A stretch of 64,000 nucleotides of DNA from Janibacter cremeus. Lineage in GTDB: Bacteria > Actinomycetota > Actinomycetes > Actinomycetales > Dermatophilaceae. Every line of letters begins with the position of its first letter. Within the stretch, counting starts at the first letter, position 1. Location: assembly GCF_013409205.1 (NCBI RefSeq), contig NZ_JACCAE010000001.1, positions 2,170,001 through 2,234,000 of the forward strand, given 5' to 3'. The notes under the pieces were generated by a model that had not been told where the DNA came from, did not search any database, and saw nothing but the letters and a program-made list of their open reading frames with translations. This document shows, piece by piece, positions 1 through 8,946 of the stretch. The translations under genes and the position numbers were made by a program.

Positions 1-1059
1 AGCTCGACCGTCGTCAACGGCGAGATGCGTCAGTGGAATGCCAACTTCAACAAGGGCGGCCCCGCCTGCGTGGTCAAGACCCTCGAGGGCCTGACGGGCA
101 TCTTCGTCGACCACGTCGCCGTCGTTGACTTCAGCGGATTCCAGTCGATGGTCGACGGCCTCGGTGGGGTCGAGGTCTGCCTGCCGCAGCCCGTGGACGA
201 CCCCGACGCCCAGATCAGCCTGCCGGCCGGGCGGCAGACGCTCGATGGCCATGACGCACTCGGCTACGTGCGGATGCGCAAGACCCTCGGGACCGGCTCG
301 GACCTGGAGCGCATCGAGCGGCAGCAGGCCTTCATGTCATCGGTGGCGCAGGAGGCCACTCGCAGCTCGTTGCTGCTGCGACCCGACAGGTTGTACGCGT
401 TCCTCGACGCGGCGACCTCGTCGATGACCGCCGACGAGGACCTGGGTCTGAGGAAGATGCTCTCGATCGCCAGGAGCGTCAAGGGTCTGGACATGGACGA
501 GCTCACCTTCGTCACCGTGCCCACCGAGCCCTACCCGGCCGACTCCAACCGGGTCCAGTGGGAGCAGCCCGCGGCGGACGCACTCTGGTCGGCCGTGCGC
601 GACGACACCCTCCTGCCCGGCCAGGCGGAGAAGCAGGGCACGGGGGCGGAACCCGAGTTGACCGTGGCGCCCTCGGAGATCGTCGTGAAGGTCCACAACG
701 ACACGCGCTCGCCGGGGCTGGCCACGCAGGAGGCGTCGTCGCTCGATGTGCAGGGCTTCCAGGCTTCCGTGGTCAACGAGTCCCCGACCGGACAGACCGA
801 GGGCGTCACGGTCACCTACGCGAAGGGGGAGGCGGCCGCAGCCAGGACAGTGGCCGCCGCGTACGACGGTGCCAAGCTGAAGGTCGACGAGGAGTTGCCC
901 GTCGGGACCGTCCGGGTCTCCCTGGGGCTGGGTGCCCCGAACGCGCAGGAGGTGCCGAACCGGGAAGGCGACGCGCCGCTCCCGGAGGGGACGGTGCAGG
1001 CCCCGCCGGCGCCCACGCAGATCGAGACCCGCACGGCCGATGAGGACATCTGCGGCTGA
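1..1059 (+). CDS. LCP (LytR-CpsA-Psr) family protein with LytR_C domain, 5'-truncated
   Basis: The reading frame is open from base 1, so the true start lies left of the window; about 352 codons are visible. Fragment residues 1-190 are the second half of an LCP domain, recognised by the YVRMRK segment followed by the Arg-containing DLERIERQQAF segment that contacts the polyprenyl pyrophosphate head group in this family. After a linker, residues about 225-300 form a LytR_C domain, and the tail is Pro-rich. LCP enzymes attach teichoic acids, capsule or arabinogalactan-type polymers to peptidoglycan on the outer face of the membrane; the N-terminal membrane anchor would be in the missing part. 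tRNA-Ser(GCT) follows 64 bp downstream. The substrate polymer cannot be told. Confidence 0.9.
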   Translation, partial: SSTVVNGEMRQWNANFNKGGPACVVKTLEGLTGIFVDHVAVVDFSGFQSMVDGLGGVEVCLPQPVDDPDAQISLPAGRQTLDGHDALGYVRMRKTLGTGSDLERIERQQAFMSSVAQEATRSSLLLRPDRLYAFLDAATSSMTADEDLGLRKMLSIARSVKGLDMDELTFVTVPTEPYPADSNRVQWEQPAADALWSAVRDDTLLPGQAEKQGTGAEPELTVAPSEIVVKVHNDTRSPGLATQEASSLDVQGFQASVVNESPTGQTEGVTVTYAKGEAAAARTVAAAYDGAKLKVDEELPVGTVRVSLGLGAPNAQEVPNREGDAPLPEGTVQAPPAPTQIETRTADEDICG

Positions 1060-1123
1060 GCGACCAGGCCCGGACCCGACTTTGAGAGCGGCGGGCTCGC
1101 CAGATAGTCTGTCCGGGTTGTCT

Positions 1124-1212
1124 GGAGGCGTCGCCTAGAGGCCTATGGCGCCGCACTGCTAATGCGGTTCGGGTTACCCCCGTCGAGGGTTCAAATCCCT
1201 CCGCCTCCGCCA
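1124..1212 (+). tRNA. tRNA-Ser(GCT)
   Basis: Acceptor arms GGAGGCG (1124-1130) and CGCCTCC (1202-1208) pair fully. The anticodon stem CCGCA/TGCGG encloses loop CTGCTAA, giving anticodon GCT at 1158-1160. A long variable arm and the TTCAAATCC T-loop are present, and CCA is encoded at 1210-1212. The long variable arm is the class II form expected for serine. Confidence 0.97.
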
Positions 1213-1217
1213 GCGCC

Positions 1218-1252
1218 GAAGAGCCCCCGAGCCTATGGCCCGGGGGCTCTTC
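1218..1252. terminator. Hairpin between tRNA-Ser and a convergent gene
   Basis: A perfect 12-bp stem (1218-1229 with 1241-1252, GAAGAGCCCCCG and its complement) has an 11-nt loop. It starts 6 bp after the tRNA and lies between it and a leftward gene, so it could serve both strands. No long T tract follows, which is usual in high-GC actinobacteria. Confidence 0.7.
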
Positions 1253-1340
1253 CCATTCGCCCGGCAGCGGTCAGCCCTTCATCGCCGCAGCGAGTAGCAC
1301 GGGTTGGTCTCGAGGTGCCGACCGCTCTGCGAGCATCCTC

Positions 1341-2543
1341 TCACCACGCCGTCAGGTCTGGATCTGGGTCGCCGGCGAAGATCCACGAGCGCATGGCCAC
1401 GAACTTCACGACTGTGGAAACGACGTTGGCGACCGCGAGGACGATCGTTGCGACCGTGACCGGGGCAGCCGGCCACGAGTCGTCCAGTGCGGCAAGAGCG
1501 GCGGCAGTCGCTGCCCACGTCCCCGCGAAGACAAGGAGTGCTTGTGCATGGTGACGGGCCACCCCTGCGTTGCCGCGGACGCCGAAGGTCCACCGACGGT
1601 TGGCCCAGGTGTTGACGACCGTTGCCAGAAGCAGGGCTGCCGCGTTCGCCACTTGGGTGCTGACACCGACGACGCCGGAAGCCATGATCGCGAAGAGCCC
1701 CAGGTGAAGGACGGTGCAGGCGATGCCCACGACCCCGAAGCGCACCACGTGCGCCCCGACCCCGGACGAAGGGGGGACCCTGCCCATGCGGTCGCGGATC
1801 GTCTCGGTCGGCAAGGCCCCGGACGCAAAGGCTCTCTGCATCCGCCACACCCCGCGCAGGTCGTCCTTGGCCGTGTTGACGACGTCGACCCGGCTGTCCG
1901 GGTCGTCGAACCAGTCGACGGGCACCTCGTGGATGCGCAGTCCGCAGCGTTGCGCTAGGACGAGCAACTCGGTGTCGAAGAACCACGTCCGGTCCTTCAC
2001 GAGCGGGAGCAGTTCTCTGGCCACGTCGGCGCGCACTGCCTTGAATCCGCACTGTGCATCCGAGAAGCGTGCCCCCAAGGTCGTGCGCAGGACGAGGTTG
2101 TAGCAGCGGGAGACGAACTCTCGCTGCGCGCCCCTCACGACGCGGGAGTCACGGTGCAGCCGAGTGCCGATCGCGAGGTCCGAGTGTCCGGACATCAGGG
2201 GGGCCAGCAGTGGCCACAGGCCGTCGAGGTCGGTGGAGAGATCAACGTCCATGTACGCGAGGATCAGAGCCTCTGAGGTGAGCCATGCCTGCGTCAGCGC
2301 GAGGCCGCGCCCCTTCTCGGACAGATGCAGCACGTGGACACCCGGCACCTGAAGGGACAGCCGCTCGGCGACGACGAGGGTCCCGTCGGTGCTCGCGTTG
2401 TCCACGACCGTGATGCGGAAGGGGTAGGGGAAGGTCTCCACGAGGTGAGCGTGGAGACGGTGCACGCACGCGGCGATGGTGACCTCCTCGTTGTACACCG
2501 GGATGACGACGTCAAGGACGGGGGGAGCGAACTGCTCAGACAT
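1341..2543 (-). CDS. GT2 glycosyltransferase fused to GtrA-like membrane domain
   Basis: 400 aa. The N-terminal half is a dolichyl-phosphate-mannose-synthase-like GT2 domain: DVVIPVYNEE near residue 10, VVDNASTDGT near 46, the metal-binding MDVDLSTD segment near 97 and the CGFKA segment near 165. Residues about 265-390 are four hydrophobic segments typical of GtrA/DPMS-like membrane domains. Such proteins move a sugar from a nucleotide donor to polyprenyl phosphate and may help flip or anchor the lipid-linked sugar. The start codon overlaps the end of the upstream ArnT-like gene by 8 bp, so the two are probably coupled: this enzyme would make the lipid-linked donor, the neighbour would use it outside. 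The sugar is unknown. Confidence 0.88.
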   Translation of the reverse strand: MSEQFAPPVLDVVIPVYNEEVTIAACVHRLHAHLVETFPYPFRITVVDNASTDGTLVVAERLSLQVPGVHVLHLSEKGRGLALTQAWLTSEALILAYMDVDLSTDLDGLWPLLAPLMSGHSDLAIGTRLHRDSRVVRGAQREFVSRCYNLVLRTTLGARFSDAQCGFKAVRADVARELLPLVKDRTWFFDTELLVLAQRCGLRIHEVPVDWFDDPDSRVDVVNTAKDDLRGVWRMQRAFASGALPTETIRDRMGRVPPSSGVGAHVVRFGVVGIACTVLHLGLFAIMASGVVGVSTQVANAAALLLATVVNTWANRRWTFGVRGNAGVARHHAQALLVFAGTWAATAAALAALDDSWPAAPVTVATIVLAVANVVSTVVKFVAMRSWIFAGDPDPDLTAW

Positions 2544-4434
2544 CGGTTTGTCCCCCGTCGTCAGGCGTGGTTGTCCGGCTTGATGTGTCGGCCGGCGATG
2601 TGAGGTCGTAGAAGGTGGAGCCGTCGATCGTCACCTTGGTGAAGTGCTCACTGACCCAGGCGGAAATGCGAGACCCCGAGCCACTGCCTCCGGCAGCGGC
2701 TCCCCGGCCGTCCCCAGCGGCGAAGTAGTGGACCCGGCCGTCCTCGACGTACTGCTGGAACTGTTCGAGGGTCGGGGATGGATCGGAACCGTTGAACCCA
2801 CCGATGGACATGACGGGGAGCTGGGTGCCCAACTGCAGTCCGGCGGCATTCTGCGAGCCGACGGCAGCGGCGACCCAGGTGTATGAGCCCGCGTCCGCGG
2901 ACAGCGCTGCGATGACCTCAGTACTCGGGGTGCTGGCGTCGAGGAGGCCTCCTCCTTGCCTGCCGCCGCCACCATCGGGCCCGGCTCCCGGGCGGCCTCC
3001 ACCGGGGTCCCCTCCCGTCGATGGGCCGGCTGTGACGATCGAACCGGAATGGCTCTGGCTGACCGTGGTCAGGCTGTAGGCGGCGGGTCCGGCCAACCCG
3101 GAGAAGAGCGCTGCGGCGATGATGACCGACACCGCACGGGTGTGCACCCTCGTGATCACGAGTAGAAGAAGGGCGGCCGCCATCCCGATGGCCAGGACCG
3201 CCACGCGAAGCCACCCGTAGTCGTCCGTGCGACTGAGCAGGATGAACCCCCATGTCGCGGCGGCTGCCGTCGCGGCTGACAGCGTGATCGAGCCGAGGGC
3301 GTCGGTCCGTCGTTCCCAGGCCTCGGCCGTGCCCATTCCGACGAGGGCGGCGACGGCCGGGGCCAGCGCCACCGTGTAGTACTCGTGGAAGATCCCCGCC
3401 ATGAAGGAGAACGTCGCCATCGTCACGGTGAGCCAGCCGCCCCATACGAGGTAGCCGGCACGGCGGATGTCGGTGCGTGGCGCGCGGCCGCGGAGCCACA
3501 GACCGACGCCGAGCAGAATGAAAGCCGAGGGGATGGCCCAGGAGATTTGTCCACCGACCGTGGAGCCGAACATTCGCAAGAGGCCGGTCTCGCCCCAGCC
3601 GTTGCCGCCGCCGACGGACCCGGCCTCCTCGCCGCTGAGCCGGCCGAGGCCGTTGTAGCCGAAGGTCAGCTCGAGGAAGGAGTTCGTCTGACTGCCTCCG
3701 ATGTAGGGACGCATGCCCTCGGGGACGAGCTCGACCACGGCGACCCACCACCCGGCCGACAGGACCATCGTGGCGGTCCCGACGACCGCGCCGACCACCC
3801 GTCGTCGCACGGTGGTGTCGGCGGCCACCAGGAAGGCGATGCCAAAGAAGGGGACAACGAGCAGCACCTGCAGGGTCTTGGTGAGGAATCCCAGCCCGAG
3901 GAGGAGCCCGGCGAGGGCGAACCATCGGATGGCGCCGGATTCGATAGAGCGCATCGTGGCCCATGCCGCGAGTGTCATGAGCAGGACGAGCAGCGCATCG
4001 GGGTTGTTGAAGCGAAACATCAGTGCGGCCACAGGGGTCAGTGCCAGAACCACCCCCGCGATCAGTCCAGCAGCTGCTCCCCAATGCCGGCGCACGCTCG
4101 CGTGGACGACTCCGACGCTCGCCACGCCCATGAGTACCTGCGGCGCGAGCAGCGCGAACGAGTTGAGGCCGAAGAGCCTGACCGACAGTCCCATGATCCA
4201 CAACGAGGCGGGTGGTTTGTCCACCGTGATCGCATTCGCCGCGTCCGAGGAGCCATAGAAGAGTGCAGTCCAACTCTGCGAACCTGCTTGGGCCGCGGCG
4301 GAGTAGAAGGAGTTCGCCCAGCCGTTCGCGGAGAGGTTCCACAGGTAGAGCACGGCGGTGGCCATGAGTAGGGCGAACAGGGCGGGCCTCGCCCAGGCAG
4401 GGGCGGGTGGTGTTGTCGAGGTCGTCGTGTCCAT
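2536..4434 (-). CDS. ArnT/PMT-type (GT39-like) membrane glycosyltransferase
   Basis: 632 aa, with many hydrophobic segments between residues about 15 and 450. The first extracellular loop holds NSFYSAAAQAGSQSWTALF and ITVDKPP, characteristic of the YkcB/ArnT-like group of lipid-phosphate-sugar-dependent transferases. A Gly/Pro-rich linker (about 480-510) leads to a globular C-terminal domain (about 515-600) of the type seen in YkcA/YkcB proteins. It is predicted to use a polyprenyl-phosphate sugar to glycosylate an extracytoplasmic acceptor. It lies 87 bp downstream of the histidine kinase gene on the same strand and overlaps the GT2-GtrA gene, so it may belong to one transcription unit with the two-component system. 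The acceptor is unknown. Confidence 0.87.
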   Translation of the reverse strand: MDTTTSTTPPAPAWARPALFALLMATAVLYLWNLSANGWANSFYSAAAQAGSQSWTALFYGSSDAANAITVDKPPASLWIMGLSVRLFGLNSFALLAPQVLMGVASVGVVHASVRRHWGAAAGLIAGVVLALTPVAALMFRFNNPDALLVLLMTLAAWATMRSIESGAIRWFALAGLLLGLGFLTKTLQVLLVVPFFGIAFLVAADTTVRRRVVGAVVGTATMVLSAGWWVAVVELVPEGMRPYIGGSQTNSFLELTFGYNGLGRLSGEEAGSVGGGNGWGETGLLRMFGSTVGGQISWAIPSAFILLGVGLWLRGRAPRTDIRRAGYLVWGGWLTVTMATFSFMAGIFHEYYTVALAPAVAALVGMGTAEAWERRTDALGSITLSAATAAAATWGFILLSRTDDYGWLRVAVLAIGMAAALLLLVITRVHTRAVSVIIAAALFSGLAGPAAYSLTTVSQSHSGSIVTAGPSTGGDPGGGRPGAGPDGGGGRQGGGLLDASTPSTEVIAALSADAGSYTWVAAAVGSQNAAGLQLGTQLPVMSIGGFNGSDPSPTLEQFQQYVEDGRVHYFAAGDGRGAAAGGSGSGSRISAWVSEHFTKVTIDGSTFYDLTSPADTSSRTTTPDDGGQTDV

Positions 4435-4521
4435 GGCACCAACGTTCGACAGTGCTGCTGTGCGACGGCTGTGGCCGGATTGTGGTGGTGCGGTGACCTC
4501 ACTTCGCGCGGACGAAGGGAG

Positions 4522-5982
4522 TCAGCTTGTGGGCAGGGTGACCGTGAATGTCGTCTGCCCGGGCCGGGAGGATACGTCGACACGGCCGCCGTGGGCCCGG
4601 GTGACCGCTGCGACGATGGACAAACCGAGACCGGTGCTGCCCGACGCGCGCTGGCGGGAGTCGTCCCCGCGGGTGAAGCGCTCGAAAACGTCGGGCCGCA
4701 GGGCCTCTGGGATGCCCGGGCCGTTGTCCGTGACCCTCAGCTGCACGAGGTCCCCCTCGTGGCGCAGGGAAGCTCGGACCCGGGTGCCTGGTGGGGTGTG
4801 TGTGCGGGCGTTGGCCAGGAGGTTCGCGACGACTTGGTGCAGGCGATCGTGGTCACCGGTGATGTCGACCGGTTCGGGTGGCAGGTCAAGCTCCCAGCGG
4901 TGATCCGGGGAGGCGGCTCGGGCGTCGCTGGTGACGTCCATCGTCAGCAGCGTGAGATCGACGCGGACGCGTTCGAGCGGTCGTCCGGTGTCGAGCCGGG
5001 CGAGGAGCAGCAGGTCCTCAACGAGGGTCTGCATGCGCAGTGACTCGGACTCGACTCGGGCGAGCGCGTGGGTGACGGAGTCCGGGATCGGTTCGGGCTC
5101 TCGCTTCGACAGCTCGGCGTATCCACGGATCGAGGCCAAGGGCGTGCGCAGTTCGTGGCTGGCATCGGCGACGAAGCGTCGCACTCGAGTTTCTGACTCG
5201 TGGCGCGCCCGCAGCGCACCGTCGACGTTGTCGAGCAGACCGTTGAGCGCGAGCCCGACCTGCCCGACTTCGGTGCGGGGGTCGACGTCCGGCACGCGCT
5301 CGGCGAGCGGGACGTCCCCGGAGTCCAGATCGAGCTGGGAGACCCGGCGGGCCGTGCCTGCCACCCGGTCGAGAGGTTGGAGGCTGCGGCGGACCAGGTA
5401 GGTGCTGCCGAGCCACACACCGGCGAGTCCGATGGCGCTTGAGCCGGCCACGATGACCGCGATTGCCCGGACGGTCGAGTCGATGGGGTCGATCGGTACG
5501 CCGGTGACCGCGGTGAGCCCATCCGCGGTGCGGGCCGACACGAGTCGATAGCTCCCGATGTCCTCGCCGAGGTCGACAGTGCTCGGTGCGCGGCCCAACC
5601 CCGCGGTGTTGATCTCGGTGATCTCGTCGCTGTCGAGGCGGTCGTTCTGACCTCTGACGTTGACGGCGTAGTTGATCTCCTGGCCGTGATCATCGACGGC
5701 GACCGTGCCGTCGCGCAGCACGAGATGGAGGACGCCGTTGCCGCTGCCGGCTGGAGGGCCTCCGCGGACGCGCCCGTGGTCGGGAGTGTCGTCGAGCGTC
5801 CCGATGAATCGTTGGGAGGCGCTGAGCAGGTCATCGTCAACCTGCTGTGTCAGGTACTGGCGGGACGAGATGCTCGTCAGGGTGCCGGTGAGGATGGTCA
5901 CGGCGAGGAAGAGCAGGAGCACCGAGGCGACGAGCTTGGCCCTCAGGGTCCACGACGCGGGCCGGCGCAGGCGCCCCGTCAT
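4522..5982 (-). CDS. Two-component sensor histidine kinase
   Basis: 486 aa. Membrane segments are at about 13-38 and 170-197, with an extracellular sensor region of about 130 residues between them. A HAMP region follows (about 200-255), then HisKA with ASHELRTPL (phospho-acceptor His276). The HATPase domain has N box Asn391, G1 DNGPG at 419-423 and G2 GLGLS near 451. The gene overlaps the response regulator by 4 bp (ATGA), so the pair is translationally coupled. The layout is EnvZ/PhoR-like; similar actinobacterial pairs often sit beside cell-surface glycosyltransferase genes, as here. The signal sensed is unknown; the periplasmic domain has no recognised fold. Confidence 0.95.
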   Translation of the reverse strand: MTGRLRRPASWTLRAKLVASVLLLFLAVTILTGTLTSISSRQYLTQQVDDDLLSASQRFIGTLDDTPDHGRVRGGPPAGSGNGVLHLVLRDGTVAVDDHGQEINYAVNVRGQNDRLDSDEITEINTAGLGRAPSTVDLGEDIGSYRLVSARTADGLTAVTGVPIDPIDSTVRAIAVIVAGSSAIGLAGVWLGSTYLVRRSLQPLDRVAGTARRVSQLDLDSGDVPLAERVPDVDPRTEVGQVGLALNGLLDNVDGALRARHESETRVRRFVADASHELRTPLASIRGYAELSKREPEPIPDSVTHALARVESESLRMQTLVEDLLLLARLDTGRPLERVRVDLTLLTMDVTSDARAASPDHRWELDLPPEPVDITGDHDRLHQVVANLLANARTHTPPGTRVRASLRHEGDLVQLRVTDNGPGIPEALRPDVFERFTRGDDSRQRASGSTGLGLSIVAAVTRAHGGRVDVSSRPGQTTFTVTLPTS

Positions 5983-6734
5983 GGTCGCGTTGCCGGCTTG
6001 AGGACGTAGCCGGCGCCGCGCATCGTGTGGATCATCGGGTCGCGACCGGCATCGACCTTCTTGCGCAGGTATGAGACGTAGAGCTCGACGACGTTGGCCT
6101 CGCCGCCGAAGTCGTAGTGCCAGACTCGGTCGAGGATCTGTGGCTTGGACAGCACCCGCCGTGGGTTACGCATGAGATAGCGCAGCAGCTCGAACTCCGT
6201 GGCCGTCAGGAAGATCTCCTGCCCGCCACGGGTCACCTCGTGGCTGTCCTCGTCGAGCGTGAGGTCGCCGACGACGAGCAGGGGGCTCCCTTCGCCGGCC
6301 ACAACGACGCTCCGTCGCATGAGCGCGCGGACCCGAGCCACGACCTCCTCCAGTGAGAAGGGTTTGGTCACATAGTCGTCACCGCCGGCGGTCAACCCGG
6401 AAATTCGGTCCTCGACGGCGTCCCGGGCCGTGAGGAAGAGGACCGGAACATCGGGTGAGTCAGCCCGCATCCGGCGCAGCACCTCCATCCCGTCGAAGTC
6501 CGGGAGCATCACGTCGAGCACGACCGCGTCGGGGCGAAACTCCCTGGCGATGCGCACGGCCTCGGCGCCGGTGCCGGCGGTGCGCAGGTCCCACCCTTCG
6601 TAGCGCAGGGCCATGGCGAGCAGCTCGGTGAGGTTGGTTTCGTCGTCGACGACCAGGACCCGCACGGGCGACCCGTCGACACGGGTCAGAGTCTGCGGCT
6701 GGGTGCTTGGACGCGATGGCATGGCTCCATTCAA
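5979..6734 (-). CDS. OmpR/PhoB-family response regulator
   Basis: 251 aa from the first ATG; a second ATG four codons later (6722) is equally possible. The receiver domain (about 23-140) has the DDE acidic pair, phospho-acceptor Asp74 in VVLDVMLPD and Lys124 in YVTKPF. The C-terminal winged helix (about 155-248) has the ATEFELLRYL and VVELYVSYLRKK segments of OmpR-type DNA-binding domains. It heads the leftward set RR-HK-PMT-GT2 and is divergent from a small anchored protein at 6885. The roughly 150 bp between them would hold both promoters and is the likely place for an autoregulatory site, though no clear direct repeat was found. Confidence 0.95.
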   Translation of the reverse strand: MNGAMPSRPSTQPQTLTRVDGSPVRVLVVDDETNLTELLAMALRYEGWDLRTAGTGAEAVRIAREFRPDAVVLDVMLPDFDGMEVLRRMRADSPDVPVLFLTARDAVEDRISGLTAGGDDYVTKPFSLEEVVARVRALMRRSVVVAGEGSPLLVVGDLTLDEDSHEVTRGGQEIFLTATEFELLRYLMRNPRRVLSKPQILDRVWHYDFGGEANVVELYVSYLRKKVDAGRDPMIHTMRGAGYVLKPATRP

Positions 6735-6884
6735 GCGCGTTGGGGCCGGTGGGAGCCGTGCGTGGGCTGTGTGTTTGCTGTGGACGGGACGCGAAGGGTG
6801 GTGACGGGCCGATCACAGGTTCGGCACAGGTGAGCGCCCGAGCGTAGTCGTTGACCGATCATGCCAATCAACCCAGGAGTCATC

Positions 6885-7256
6885 GTGACCCAGCCGAACC
6901 CATCCGACCCCACCCTCGACGAGTCGACCGCCCCGCTGCCTGCCTCGGTCTCTTCGCCCACCGCCCCGGCGGCGAACCCGCCCCGATGGCGTGGACGCAA
7001 GACAGCCGTCGCCGCCGCCCTGGCGATCGGCCTGGGCTCGGCAGGTGCAGTCACCGCGGCGGCTACCTTGGAACAAGGCGTCTCCACCGGGGACCAGGGT
7101 GGGGGGCAGCCCCCGGGAGGAGGGCAGGGTCCGGGGGGCCAAGCGCCTGGCCCCGGCCAACAGGCGCCAGGCCTCGACCAACAGCAGCAGGATGGCCGGG
7201 GGCCCGGGGGAGGCGGCACTCAGCAGGACGGTCAGGATGCCCAAGGCCCGACCTGA
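6885..7256 (+). CDS. Small membrane-anchored Gly/Pro/Gln-rich protein
   Basis: The GTG at 6885 (protein MTQPNPSDP..., 123 aa) is preferred over the ATG at 6861, because AGGAG sits 6 bp upstream of the GTG and nothing similar precedes the ATG. A positively charged RWRGRK stretch precedes one hydrophobic segment (about residues 40-60), followed by an extracellular tail of about 60 residues made almost only of Gly, Gln, Pro and Asp. There is no enzymatic motif and I do not recognise the family. Being divergent from the response regulator suggests it may be a target or partner of that system. The tail could act as a disordered wall-spanning or sensing element; this is inference only. Confidence 0.6.
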   Translation: MTQPNPSDPTLDESTAPLPASVSSPTAPAANPPRWRGRKTAVAAALAIGLGSAGAVTAAATLEQGVSTGDQGGGQPPGGGQGPGGQAPGPGQQAPGLDQQQQDGRGPGGGGTQQDGQDAQGPT

Positions 7257-7402
7257 TCGCACCTGCGGCGAGGGGTCGAGCCCATCGTCTTCGGCTTCGT
7301 CCCCGGCAGTCAGCCCGCTCCCTGTTCGGGCGGACGCCGATTTCGCTGGTGGGGGGCAGTAGGGGTATTGTCCCTTCGTGTTGTCGACGAGTTCGGCAGC
7401 GG

Positions 7403-7475
7403 GCGCCCGTAGCTCAACGGATAGAGCATCTGACTACGGATCAGAAGGTTTGGGGTTCGAATCCCTACGGGCGCA
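7403..7475 (+). tRNA. tRNA-Arg(ACG)
   Basis: Acceptor arms GCGCCCG (7403-7409) and CGGGCGC (7468-7474) pair, with discriminator A at 7475. The anticodon stem TCTGA/TCAGA encloses CTACGGA, giving ACG at 7436-7438. The T-loop GGTTCGAATCC is standard. CCA is not encoded. Confidence 0.97.
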
Positions 7476-7497
7476 CTCTGTGTTGAGACAGACGGAA

Positions 7498-7530
7498 CAG
7501 GCCCTGCCAGCGGGAACGCGGCGGGGCCTG
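7498..7530 (+). terminator. Hairpin downstream of tRNA-Arg
   Basis: An 11-bp stem (7498-7508 CAGGCCCTGCC with 7520-7530, one T-G pair) has an 11-nt loop. It lies between the tRNA and the wecB-like gene. Confidence 0.65.
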
Positions 7531-7605
7531 ATTCGGTCCCAAGGTTCCTGATCCACCGGCGGCTAGGCTAACCACGCTCTTGACATACGAGGTATTGGGG
7601 AAAAG

Positions 7606-8946
7606 GTGCACCACGATCACGTTCAGCGGCCCCGACGGAAAATTCTGGTGGTTGTCGGAACACGGCCTGAGGCGATCAAGATGGCGCCTTTGGCCCGCGC
7701 CATGGCCGACAGTCATCTGGTGCAGCCGTACATCGTCGCCACTGGGCAGCATCCGGGAATCGTCGACGTGGTTTTTGAGCGTGTAGGACTCACTGTCGAT
7801 GCGGACCTGGGGGCGGGGCGTCCCGGCCTGACCCTTAATGAATTGTTCGCCCACATCCTCACCGGGTTCCAGCAGTTCTTCTTCGAAGAGTTCGGGCTTT
7901 TGGAAGACCGTCCCGCAGACCGTGACTACCGACGATTCCCGGTGGCCTGCCTCGTTCACGGCGACACAACCAGCGCGGCCGCGGTTGCCCTTGCAGCTTT
8001 CCACCTTGGACTACCGGTTGCCCATGTGGAGGCCGGCCTGCGCACCGGTGACATTCGCTCTCCCTTCCCGGAGGAGTCGAATCGCGCGATGATCTCTCGG
8101 CTCGCCTTCTTCCACCTGGCTCCGACGAGCACCAACCAGGAGAACCTCATCCGGGAGAATGTGCCGTCCGAACGAATCTTCGTCGCGGGCAACACCGCAA
8201 TCGATGCGCTCCAGGACGCCGCGGACATGGAGGGCTCCTACGGTGTCGCCGAGCTCGACCAGCTCGAGGCCGACCCTGCTGTACCCGTCGTCGTCGTCAC
8301 AGCGCACCGCAGAGAGAACTGGGGGGGAGGTCTGGAACGGATCGGTGCGGCGATCGCTGAGCTCGCGCATCGATTCGAGACAGTCAAGTTCGTGCTTCCA
8401 CTGCACCCGAACCCGGCTGTCGCGTCGATCCTACGTAGCAAGCTGGACGACCTTCCGAACGTGATCATGGTGGCGTCGCTGGCGTACGTGCCCTTCGCGC
8501 GCCTACTGAAGCGCGCATGTTTGGTCATCACCGACTCCGGCGGCATCCAGGAGGAAGCGCCGGCTGTGGGCACTCCAGTCCTGGTTTTGCGAGAATCCAC
8601 CGAACGGCAGGAGGGGGTGGACGCCGGCACGTTGAAGTTGGTGGGCACGAACGTACAGCGAATCGTGGCCGAGGCCAGTGCGTTGTTGGGCTCGGCCACG
8701 GCTCGCGAGGCGATGACGTCGCGGGAAAACCCCTACGGTGATGGTCACGCCTCGGAACGGATCGTTGCGGCGTTCGAGCACATCGCGTACGGCACTGCGG
8801 CACCGGCTCCCTACGGTGCGGGTTTCAGTCGGCAGGCGTTGCGGCGCCTCGGCGGCTGGGACGAGGTCAGGCAATCTGACGACATCGCTGCGGACGTCGA
8901 AGGGGAGTCCTCAGAGGCCGTCGTGACCAAAACCCTCCAGCAGTGA
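7606..8946 (+). CDS. wecB: UDP-N-acetylglucosamine 2-epimerase (non-hydrolysing, WecB type)
   Basis: 446 aa from the GTG at 7606, preceded by a GGGG-containing tract. The N-terminal VVVGTRPEAIKMAPL, the VHGDTTS and VAHVEAGLRTGD segments, and the ITDSGGIQEEAPAVGTPVLVLRE segment in the C-terminal half are diagnostic for the epimerase that interconverts UDP-GlcNAc and UDP-ManNAc. The usual length is about 370 aa; the last 50 residues here are an extra, low-conservation tail. The stop overlaps the next gene by 4 bp (GTGA), so it is coupled to the GT2 synthase. Together they suggest a ManNAc-containing surface polymer. No UDP-ManNAc dehydrogenase is nearby. Confidence 0.93.
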   Translation: MHHDHVQRPRRKILVVVGTRPEAIKMAPLARAMADSHLVQPYIVATGQHPGIVDVVFERVGLTVDADLGAGRPGLTLNELFAHILTGFQQFFFEEFGLLEDRPADRDYRRFPVACLVHGDTTSAAAVALAAFHLGLPVAHVEAGLRTGDIRSPFPEESNRAMISRLAFFHLAPTSTNQENLIRENVPSERIFVAGNTAIDALQDAADMEGSYGVAELDQLEADPAVPVVVVTAHRRENWGGGLERIGAAIAELAHRFETVKFVLPLHPNPAVASILRSKLDDLPNVIMVASLAYVPFARLLKRACLVITDSGGIQEEAPAVGTPVLVLRESTERQEGVDAGTLKLVGTNVQRIVAEASALLGSATAREAMTSRENPYGDGHASERIVAAFEHIAYGTAAPAPYGAGFSRQALRRLGGWDEVRQSDDIAADVEGESSEAVVTKTLQQ

